Of a stretch of DNA of 12,461 nucleotides, positions 7,051-12,461 are shown one piece after another; the first letter of the stretch is position 1; each line of letters opens with the position of its first letter. The stretch spans positions 1 to 12,461 of the forward strand of contig JANMNW010000159.1 in NCBI GenBank assembly GCA_031368515.1, in the 5' to 3' direction. This DNA comes from CANJQH01 sp031368515 (lineage in GTDB: Bacteria > Chloroflexota > Anaerolineae > J036 > Brachytrichaceae). The notes beneath the pieces are model-generated. The model searched no databases and had not been told where the DNA came from. It was given only the letters and a program-made list of their open reading frames with translations. The position numbers were made by a program, and so were the translations under genes.

Positions 7051-8583
7051 TCAAGCTACCTGTGCAAACGCTCGCTCGAAGGTGGCGATCAGCGCGTCGA
7101 TCGGCTCGGCACCAACCGACACCCGAATCAAGTCCGGGTCGATGCCTTGCGCCACAAGGCCGGCGCGGCCATCCGGCGTGCTGACCAGATCGTAGTGCGC
7201 CAGATACAAAAACGGCGAGGCAATCGTAAATTCCGCGCCAAAACTCGCCGCCTTGGGGACCGCCAACGCATCAAAGAACGCGCGGAGTGAGCCTTTGACA
7301 GAAAAACTGAGCAAAGCGCCCGGGCCAGTATCGCCGCGCGCAATGCGCCGATATGCATCGCGACATGCTGGTTGCAGCGCATGCCGGACATTTGACGCGC
7401 ACGGATGCGCATCCAAATAGGCGGCAAGCGCCAGCGCATTGGCGTTGACCTGACCGACAAAGGCTGGCATCTGCTGGATTTCTTCCGCCAGGCGTTCGGC
7501 ATCACGCGCATAGAGCGGCGAGGCGATCGCGCGAATGTGCTCGCGCAACGCGGCGGCTTCGCGGCTTTGCGAATTGACCACGACACAACCCGCCAGCACG
7601 TCGGCGCCGCGCGCGGCATACTTGGTCAGGCTGCACACCAGCACATCGGCAAACGGCAGCGCCTCAACATTGACCAGGCTTGAAACGGTGGGATCGATGA
7701 GCAGCAGTGCGCCATGCGCGCGCGCCAGCTCGGCCAGCCGTTCCAGATCGGGCGTTTCCAACAGGGGATTGCTGGGCGCCTCGCAAGCGATGCCGGCGAC
7801 GCGGGAGCCATGCGCTACAAGAAAAGCCGCGAGCGCATCGAGCCCGCCCAGGCGAATTCGCTGCACCGGCGCCTCGTCGCTGGCAAAGCGATCAAGCACC
7901 ATGCCGGAGTCGACATACAACCAGCCCAGTTGCACCCACACATCGCGGCCGCGTGTCGCCTGCACCGCGCTGATGGCCTCGTAGGCCGCATAGAAGGCGT
8001 TGGCGCCGCCGCATGCGAGCGTGACATCGCGCTCTGTTGCGCCCCGCAGCCACGGCAGCAGCGCTTGTGTGATTGCGGCCTCGGATGCATACGAACGTCC
8101 GACGTTCTGCCGGCCCGAAAGCCAGTCCTCGGCTTGCCGCGATGAAATTTGTGTGCCCGTGTGCTGCAAAAATGCGCGCGCACGATCGGCACTGAGCGAG
8201 TGCGGCTTGAACGCCACTGCAGTGAACGCCTCGGCATCTTGCAGTCCGATGCGTTTGCCGGAAAACTCGCACAGGCGTTGTGCGGCATCCGGGTTGGTCA
8301 CCAGACACACATATGCGTTGTCCCAGGCGTTAGCGGCGGCAACTTCGGCGCACGCCTGCCGCACCAGCGCGTGACGCACAAATCTTGGATAGCCCTGGGT
8401 GAGAGCGTCGATGACATCCGGACGCTTTTCTTCGTAGCCGATGACAGCATCAAGCGTCGGCAGGCTGCTGATGACGCTGTGCGTGTCGCTGGTAAAAGTC
8501 GAGCCCAGCGGATGATGCTGGAGCGACTGCAAACGCGGAAAAAGCGGCGCTCGAACGAGATTCACAGGCCGTGAAGATAACAC
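7051..8583 (-). CDS. PLP-dependent Cys/Met-metabolism enzyme, Str2-like (cystathionine gamma-synthase family)
   Basis: Cytosolic fold-type I PLP enzyme of the trans-sulfuration family, 510 aa. Catalytic features: G192-G193 phosphate-binding region (LACGGANAFYA), E268 in EAPSNPLLE, D297 in LLLIDPTVSS for the pyridine nitrogen, Schiff-base lysine K321 in CSLTKYAARGADVLAG, and R487 in LIRVSVGAE for the substrate carboxylate. It is about 110 residues longer than ordinary bacterial MetB/MetC enzymes. The N-terminal part, with HPLGSTF...THSVISSLPTLDAVIGYEE and GYPRFVRH (about 24-71), resembles fungal-type cystathionine gamma-synthases such as yeast Str2, as well as bacterial homologues of unknown role. 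The reaction (cystathionine synthesis, or gamma-elimination of a sulfur amino acid) is not settled by sequence. The start is GTG 8583; V7 (also GTG) is an alternative, and neither has a clear Shine-Dalgarno. It is followed 7 bases later by putA, so the two are probably co-expressed, which links sulfur amino acid and proline metabolism loosely. Confidence 0.85.
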   Translation of the reverse strand: MLSSRPVNLVRAPLFPRLQSLQHHPLGSTFTSDTHSVISSLPTLDAVIGYEEKRPDVIDALTQGYPRFVRHALVRQACAEVAAANAWDNAYVCLVTNPDAAQRLCEFSGKRIGLQDAEAFTAVAFKPHSLSADRARAFLQHTGTQISSRQAEDWLSGRQNVGRSYASEAAITQALLPWLRGATERDVTLACGGANAFYAAYEAISAVQATRGRDVWVQLGWLYVDSGMVLDRFASDEAPVQRIRLGGLDALAAFLVAHGSRVAGIACEAPSNPLLETPDLERLAELARAHGALLLIDPTVSSLVNVEALPFADVLVCSLTKYAARGADVLAGCVVVNSQSREAAALREHIRAIASPLYARDAERLAEEIQQMPAFVGQVNANALALAAYLDAHPCASNVRHALQPACRDAYRRIARGDTGPGALLSFSVKGSLRAFFDALAVPKAASFGAEFTIASPFLYLAHYDLVSTPDGRAGLVAQGIDPDLIRVSVGAEPIDALIATFERAFAQVA

Positions 8584-8631
8584 AGTCGCCGGTTTCTGGC
8601 GCGCTCTTTCAGTGACAGCCCGACCTCATCG

Positions 8632-8943
8632 TTATCGTTGCATCGCGCTGGCAGCGACAGACACCGCGCACACGCTCATGAGCACAAGCACAACACAGGC
8701 GATGGCGGCGATCAAAACCGAGCTGAGCACTGCTTTGGCATTGGTGCTCGCGCGCGCCGATGCGCGCCTTGAAATGCCAAATGCCGCCGCGATGGCCACC
8801 AGCGCAAAGGCCGCATACGCGATCAGCGCCAGCGTGCCGGGGCTTTCACTCACACCGTTCAAGGCTAGCAACAGACCGAAGGACCACACAAAGCTGCAGC
8901 CGAGCACCAGAAACGAAGCCAAAAATGGCGCGGCTCTTTTCAT
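8632..8943 (-). CDS. Small three-helix membrane protein of unknown function
   Basis: 103 aa, not recognised. Three hydrophobic segments are visible, at about residues 7-29, 36-57 and 71-98, separated by short polar loops; the second loop (RRASARASTNAK, 59-70) is strongly basic and, by the positive-inside rule, cytoplasmic. No catalytic motif. The ATG at 8941-8943 overlaps the stop of the upstream gene as ATGA, so translation is coupled and the two products are likely made together. 48 bases separate it from the PLP enzyme gene. The overlap and normal codon use support a real gene despite its size. Confidence 0.72.
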   Translation of the reverse strand: MKRAAPFLASFLVLGCSFVWSFGLLLALNGVSESPGTLALIAYAAFALVAIAAAFGISRRASARASTNAKAVLSSVLIAAIACVVLVLMSVCAVSVAASAMQR

Positions 8944-9548
8944 CGCGTTTCGACACCTTTGTTGGCCTCAACAAATGCGAGCAGCATGCTCGCAAGCGCA
9001 TCAGGTGTCAGCGCAATGTTGGCACGGTCGCCGGGTTTGGGCCCGGTCGCAATCGAAAGCTTGTCGCCAAACGCAAGAGCCTCTCTCGCGCGCGCCAGCT
9101 CGCCATTCACCACGCAGGCGACCACAAACTGGCCGGTCGGGGCGCCGTCTGGCGCAGCACCAGCGGTCACGCCCACGAGCAACAGCGCACAGGCGCGCTG
9201 CGCCAAAAGAACAGGCGAATCCAGCAAGCTGAGCTGATAGCGTTCGTTTACCTGCGGAATCAGCTCGGCCACCTGCGCGCCCGCGACAAAGCCCAGCGCA
9301 ACGCGATCGCCCCCGGGCGTCTGCCGCACCGTGCGCGTGACATACGCCGTGCCGGCCATGATCATGACCGCAGTCAGCAAATCGTCGTTCAAGGTCCAGG
9401 TGTTTGCGCGCGCGCCGGGAATGAGCAGGCCATCGCGCTTGAGATCTGACAATCCTTCTTCGTAAACTGCGTCTGCGTTGGCAGCATCTGGGATCAGGGC
9501 AGCGGATTCAAGCCCGGGCTCGCCCTTGGCATTGATGACAGCCAGCAC
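8940..9548 (-). CDS. Hypothetical protein, 202 aa
   Basis: Family not recognised. No signal peptide or clear membrane helix, so probably cytoplasmic. The N-terminal part (about 26-65, YEEGLSDLKRDGLLIPGARANTWTLNDDLL) looks like a short helical/winged-helix-type module of the kind 'helix - GLL - strand'. The rest alternates strands and helices (GFVAGAQVAELIP, QFVVACVVNGE, LAFGDKLSIATG). The start is uncertain: the only in-frame candidate after the preceding stop is GTG 9548, without a good Shine-Dalgarno; an ATG at 9550 is in another frame. The frame continues upstream for seven more sense codons to the TAG that ends the PH-domain gene, so a start at a rarer codon, or readthrough, is conceivable. 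It overlaps the next gene by ATGA. Confidence 0.68.
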   Translation of the reverse strand: MLAVINAKGEPGLESAALIPDAANADAVYEEGLSDLKRDGLLIPGARANTWTLNDDLLTAVMIMAGTAYVTRTVRQTPGGDRVALGFVAGAQVAELIPQVNERYQLSLLDSPVLLAQRACALLLVGVTAGAAPDGAPTGQFVVACVVNGELARAREALAFGDKLSIATGPKPGDRANIALTPDALASMLLAFVEANKGVETR

Positions 9549-9569
9549 ATAGGCAAAAGGTTCTTGCCC

Positions 9570-10292
9570 CTACATGTCCGCCAGAAGTTTTTCGCGCTTG
9601 GCTGCGTATTCGGCCTCGCTGATCAGCCCTTGATCTTTCAGCTTCTGCAATTCCTGCAAACGCTCTGCCACCGAAGGCGCGGCCGCCACAGGCGCAGCTG
9701 GCGGTGCGCTGGCCAGCGTTGCGCCGCTGTCACTGAGCCGCTGCTTCGAATCGAGCAGCACGCGTTTGAAGCCAAGCGGATCCGGCAAAAAGCGCATGGC
9801 ATTGAGGCCGGTCTCGCTGGCGGTCATAATTTTCAAATGACCATAGCCGATGATGCGCCCGACAAACGACTGCTGCAGCAGCACATCATTGACCTTCTCC
9901 AGCGACGAGTCAATACTGCTTTTGCTGAGCACGCCGTGCACTTGAATCACGCGTCGCGAGGTGACGATGTTCATCGAGTTCAGCCAGTTGAGAAAACTGC
10001 ACAGCAGCCGCCAAAACACATTCAGAATCAATAAAGCGAGCACAGCCAGCGGCGCCCAAGTCGGCAATAGAGCCAGAATCGGCCGAAGAGACATGGCCAC
10101 CACTGAACCCGGGACAAAGCGAGCCAGCGGGCCAACACCTAGAACCAGCGCGTTGTATGCGACATACAAAATGCCAATTCCGATCAAGCTTGAAATGACC
10201 GACCATAAAGTGGCAAGCAGCGCCGCCCAATGCATGCGCTGTTTAAGCAAAATCTGCTCGTTTGTACTGATCAGTTTGTCGATGTATGCCAT
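9570..10292 (-). CDS. Membrane PH-domain protein with C-terminal SHOCT motif
   Basis: 240 aa. Two hydrophobic helical segments (about 22-55 and 72-98) anchor it in the membrane. They are followed by a bacterial PH-like domain (bPH/YdbS type) at about 108-182, marked by NIVTSRRVIQVHGVLSKSSID and 'SSLEKVNDVLLQQSFVGRIIGYG'-like residues (key: L131, V134, V137, G145, G149-Y150-G151). After an Ala/Pro linker (189-206) comes a SHOCT motif (208-240: LQELQKLKDQGLISEAEYAAKR), a short helical oligomerisation module common at the C-termini of bacterial proteins. The role is unknown; such proteins are thought to scaffold at membranes. ATG 10292 has a good GGAG seven bases upstream. It is the first gene after the typA terminator, with only about 25 bases between the terminator U-tract and the ATG, so it has no room for a promoter of its own downstream of the hairpin. 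TAG stop at 9570-9572. Confidence 0.87.
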   Translation of the reverse strand: MAYIDKLISTNEQILLKQRMHWAALLATLWSVISSLIGIGILYVAYNALVLGVGPLARFVPGSVVAMSLRPILALLPTWAPLAVLALLILNVFWRLLCSFLNWLNSMNIVTSRRVIQVHGVLSKSSIDSSLEKVNDVLLQQSFVGRIIGYGHLKIMTASETGLNAMRFLPDPLGFKRVLLDSKQRLSDSGATLASAPPAAPVAAAPSVAERLQELQKLKDQGLISEAEYAAKREKLLADM

Positions 10293-10299
10293 GGCACTG

Positions 10300-10303
10300 C
10301 TCC
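10300..10303 (-). promoter_or_regulatory. Ribosome binding site of the PH/SHOCT gene
   Basis: GGAG on the minus strand, seven bases before ATG 10292. It lies just after the typA terminator U-tract and supports this start. Confidence 0.65.
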
Positions 10304-10317
10304 GAGTCGGGAAAGCG

Positions 10318-10360
10318 GAAAAAGAATCGCAACCGGCAAGCGATGCCTGCCGGTTGCGAT
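10318..10360 (-). terminator. Rho-independent terminator of typA
   Basis: On the minus strand a perfect 13-bp stem (arms 10348-10360 and 10326-10338, ATCGCAACCGGCA with its complement) around a 9-base loop is followed by TCTTTTTCC. It begins 22 bases after the typA stop and ends about 25 bases before the PH/SHOCT start. Confidence 0.92.
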
Positions 10361-10381
10361 AGTCTACTATTTGAGCAGGGC

Positions 10382-12247
10382 TTATGCCTCGCGCAAGGCT
10401 TTGGCGCGCTGGGAAGCGGTGCGCATGCGCTCGTCGCGCTTCAACACTTTCTTGCGAATGCGGATGTTGAGCGGCGTCACCTCGACCAGCTCGTCCTCGG
10501 CGATATATTCGACGCAGTCGTCCAACGACATTTGCCGAATCGGAGGCAGGCGCGTGGTGTCGTGGTCGGACGAGCGCGTGCGCACCGCGCTGAGCATCTT
10601 TGTCTTGCAGACGTTCACGTCCAAATCGTCCGGACGGGCATGCTCGCCCACGACCATGCCTTCATACACCGGCGTAGCGGTTTCGATAAACAGGATGCCG
10701 CGCTCCCAGGCATTGCGCAACCCATAGGTGATCGCATCGCCGTCTTCCCAGGCCACCAGCGAGCCGCGGTCGCGCTGGCGAATTTCGCCGGAGATCGGCT
10801 CGTAACCCGACACCAGCGTGTTCATCACAATCGTGCCGCGCGTGGCCGTCAAGGCCGCGCTGCGGAAACCCAGCAAGCCTCGCGTGGGCACTTTGTATTC
10901 CATCGACACCATGCCGTTGTCGCCGTGCACCAGGTTTGTCATCTGGCCCTGGCGCGTGCCAAGCGACTCCATCACGGCGCCTTGATACTCCTCAGGCACT
11001 TCGATGAACATGTCCTCATACGGTTCAAGCGTCTCGCCTTTGGGTCCGCTGTGGAAGATCACTTCAGGCTTTCCCACTTGAAACTCGTAGCCTTCGCGGC
11101 GCATGGTTTCGATCAGGATTACGAGGTGCAATTCGCCGCGGCCGCTCACCACGAAGGTGTCGGCTGACTCACCGTCTTCCACGCGCATCGAGACATTGGT
11201 TTCAAGCTCTTTGAAAAGGCGCTCGCGAAGCTTGCGGCTGGTGCCCCAGGTGCCTTCTTTGCCGGCAAACGGGCTGGTGTTGACACCGAAGGTCATGCGC
11301 ACAGTCGGTTCTTCGACGCGGATGGTCGGCAGCGCGCGCGGGTCCTTCGGATCGGCGATGGTTTCGCCGATAAAAATATCGTCGAGCCCGGTGATGGCGA
11401 TGATGTCGCCGGCGGCCACCGTCGGCACCTCAACGCGCGCCAGGCCTTGATGCGTAAACAAAATCGCAATGCGGCCCTTTTTGTGTTCGCCGGCCGCGGT
11501 GATCCGAATCACTTCCTGGTTCTTGCTCAAGGTGCCGGCAAACAGCCGGCCAATGGCAATGCGGCCTTTGTAGTCGTCATAAGCGAGGGTTGTGATCAGC
11601 AACTGCGCCGGCGCGTCGCGGTCGACTTTGGGCTTCGGCACGGTTTTGAGAATCAGGTCGAATAGCGGCTCAAGATCGCAGCCCGCTTCGGTGGCCGGCT
11701 GGCCCTTGTGCGGGATCACCGCGCATCCGGTGATCGCATTGGTGTGCACGATCGGGAAATCGGCTTGCTCATCGCTGGCGCCCAATTCGATGAACAAATC
11801 GAAGGTGGCGTTGGCCACAAAATCCGGCCGGGCGTTGGGCCGGTCGATTTTGTTGATGACCACAATGGCTTTGTGGCCCATCTCCAGCGCCTTGCGCAGC
11901 ACAAAGCGCGTCTGCGGCATCGGGCCGTCGACGGCATCCACGAGCAGCAACACGCCGTCCACCATGTTCAGCACGCGCTCGACTTCGCCGCCAAAGTCCG
12001 CGTGGCCGGGCGTGTCAACAATATTGATCTTGACTCCGTGATACACCACCGAGGTGTTTTTCGCGAGAATGGTGATGCCACGCTCGCGCTCCAGGTCGTT
12101 GCTGTCCATCACGCGCTCGGCAACCACCTGGTTGTTGCGAAACACATGTGACTGCTTGAGCATCGCGTCGACAAGCGTTGTCTTCCCGTGATCAACGTGG
12201 GCGATGATTGCTATGTTACGGATGTCGTCGCGTTCAGTAATTGCCAT
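10382..12247 (-). CDS. typA: Translational GTPase TypA/BipA
   Basis: Ribosome-binding GTPase of the EF-G-like family, involved in 50S assembly and in stress and low-temperature adaptation in other bacteria. 621 aa, close to the usual ~605-615. GTPase motifs: P-loop AHVDHGKT (16-23), RGIT (56-59), DTPGHAD (78-84), NKID (132-135). The fifth motif position reads HTNAITG (168-174) where E. coli has SAL; this may be lineage-specific. Domain II follows from about 212 (PAQLLITTLAYDDYKGRIAIGRLFAG), then the EF-G III-like and V-like domains (VEEPTVRM, RGELHLVILIETMRREGYEF, LEPYEDMFIEVPEEYQG) and the BipA C-terminal domain (GRG/LGFRSAALTATRGT, TRSSDHDTTRLPP, EDELVEVTPLNIRIRKKVL). ATG 12247 lacks a clear Shine-Dalgarno; the putative promoter lies only about 12 bases upstream, so translation may be near-leaderless. 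Transcribed alone, ending at the 10318-10360 terminator, divergent from the exported-protein gene. Confidence 0.98.
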   Translation of the reverse strand: MAITERDDIRNIAIIAHVDHGKTTLVDAMLKQSHVFRNNQVVAERVMDSNDLERERGITILAKNTSVVYHGVKINIVDTPGHADFGGEVERVLNMVDGVLLLVDAVDGPMPQTRFVLRKALEMGHKAIVVINKIDRPNARPDFVANATFDLFIELGASDEQADFPIVHTNAITGCAVIPHKGQPATEAGCDLEPLFDLILKTVPKPKVDRDAPAQLLITTLAYDDYKGRIAIGRLFAGTLSKNQEVIRITAAGEHKKGRIAILFTHQGLARVEVPTVAAGDIIAITGLDDIFIGETIADPKDPRALPTIRVEEPTVRMTFGVNTSPFAGKEGTWGTSRKLRERLFKELETNVSMRVEDGESADTFVVSGRGELHLVILIETMRREGYEFQVGKPEVIFHSGPKGETLEPYEDMFIEVPEEYQGAVMESLGTRQGQMTNLVHGDNGMVSMEYKVPTRGLLGFRSAALTATRGTIVMNTLVSGYEPISGEIRQRDRGSLVAWEDGDAITYGLRNAWERGILFIETATPVYEGMVVGEHARPDDLDVNVCKTKMLSAVRTRSSDHDTTRLPPIRQMSLDDCVEYIAEDELVEVTPLNIRIRKKVLKRDERMRTASQRAKALREA

Positions 12248-12258
12248 ACAAAGGATTA

Positions 12259-12264
12259 ATTATC
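12259..12264 (-). promoter_or_regulatory. Possible extended -10 promoter of typA
   Basis: The minus strand reads TGGGATAAT, matching an extended -10 (TGnTATAAT) with one change. A poor -35 (TTCCAA) lies 17 bases upstream. Transcription from here would start within about five bases of the typA ATG, giving a very short leader that agrees with the lack of a ribosome binding site. Confidence 0.4.
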
Positions 12265-12271
12265 CCAGATG

Positions 12272-12310
12272 TTTGGACAAATTGGAAGGGCGCCCGGCCC
12301 TCGGTCCAAA
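12272..12310. promoter_or_regulatory. Dyad in the divergent promoter region (possible operator)
   Basis: A perfect 7-bp inverted repeat, TTTGGAC (12272-12278) and GTCCAAA (12304-12310), flanks a GC-rich centre containing GGGCGCCC. It sits between the two divergent starts, where a shared operator would be expected. No regulator is encoded in the window. Confidence 0.4.
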
Positions 12311-12352
12311 GTTGGCGTGACGCTTTCATGTCGCGATGCGACAATCGCGCCA

Positions 12353-12461
12353 ATGTATCGTCTTGCGCGCGCCCTATTGTCGCTGGCTATTCTTACATCG
12401 ACGCTCTCAATCGCTGCGCTGCCGAGTGGCCCGGCGCAGGCTGCCCAAGCCACGCAACTGG
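12353..12461 (+). CDS. Exported protein, 5' end only (signal peptide)
   Basis: The frame is open from ATG 12353 to the window edge (36 codons). It encodes a textbook Sec signal peptide: basic MYRLAR, hydrophobic ALLSLAILTSTLSIAAL, then a turn and a signal-peptidase I site after GPAQA (residues 27-31), giving a mature N-terminus AQATQL. No cysteine is seen near the cleavage site, so it is not a lipoprotein. No good Shine-Dalgarno precedes the ATG; an in-frame GTG at 12317 is a less likely start because it would put a charged stretch before the signal. Only the leader is visible, so the function is unknown. It is the only gene on the plus strand and is divergent from typA. Confidence 0.65.
   Translation, partial: MYRLARALLSLAILTSTLSIAALPSGPAQAAQATQL

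Noticed and set aside
12256..12453. 65-aa minus-strand frame upstream of typA
   Set aside because: It covers the divergent promoter region and the opposite strand of the signal-peptide gene, with low-complexity Arg/Ala content and no ribosome binding site.

Overview
The window looks like chromosomal DNA from a GC-rich bacterium (roughly 60 % G+C by eye), most likely a member of the Chloroflexota. The best clue is the sugar-binding protein: a twin-arginine signal running into a lipobox, then a long Pro/Ala/Glu linker, a layout very common in that phylum. The assignment is inference, since no rRNA or other decisive marker is present. I see no tRNA, rRNA, CRISPR array, transposase, phage or plasmid gene. 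All genes but one lie on the minus strand, so transcription runs from right to left.

Right end (about 10382-12461): typA/bipA, a ribosome-associated GTPase, is read leftward and ends at a strong intrinsic terminator. Divergent to it, a gene for an exported protein starts on the plus strand and is cut by the window edge; only its signal peptide is visible. The roughly 105-bp divergent promoter region holds a long perfect dyad.

Middle (3429-10292): five tightly packed minus-strand genes form one probable transcription unit. They are a membrane-anchored PH-domain protein with a C-terminal SHOCT motif, an unrecognised 202-aa protein, a small three-helix membrane protein (ATGA overlap), a PLP enzyme of the Cys/Met-metabolism family resembling fungal-type cystathionine gamma-synthases (Str2), and a 1204-aa bifunctional proline catabolic enzyme, PutA. 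PutA carries a short in-frame GC-rich tandem/palindromic repeat in a surface-loop region. A 450-bp non-coding stretch follows, rich in dyads, with a canonical terminator at 3088-3120.

Left end (1-2974): a carbohydrate ABC-uptake operon, consisting of the binding lipoprotein, a phytanoyl-CoA-dioxygenase-like (PhyH) protein and a MalF/UgpA-type permease that runs off the left edge. The PhyH protein lacks the usual acidic iron ligand (H-x-G instead of H-x-D/E). A near-perfect 21-22 bp hairpin separates the binding-protein gene from the two downstream genes.

Most of this is ordinary housekeeping and catabolic content. The points most worth a second look are the H-x-G PhyH enzyme inside a sugar-uptake operon, the palindromic repeat inside putA, and the unrecognised PH/SHOCT-202aa-103aa cluster, whose first two genes share a reading frame across a single TAG.
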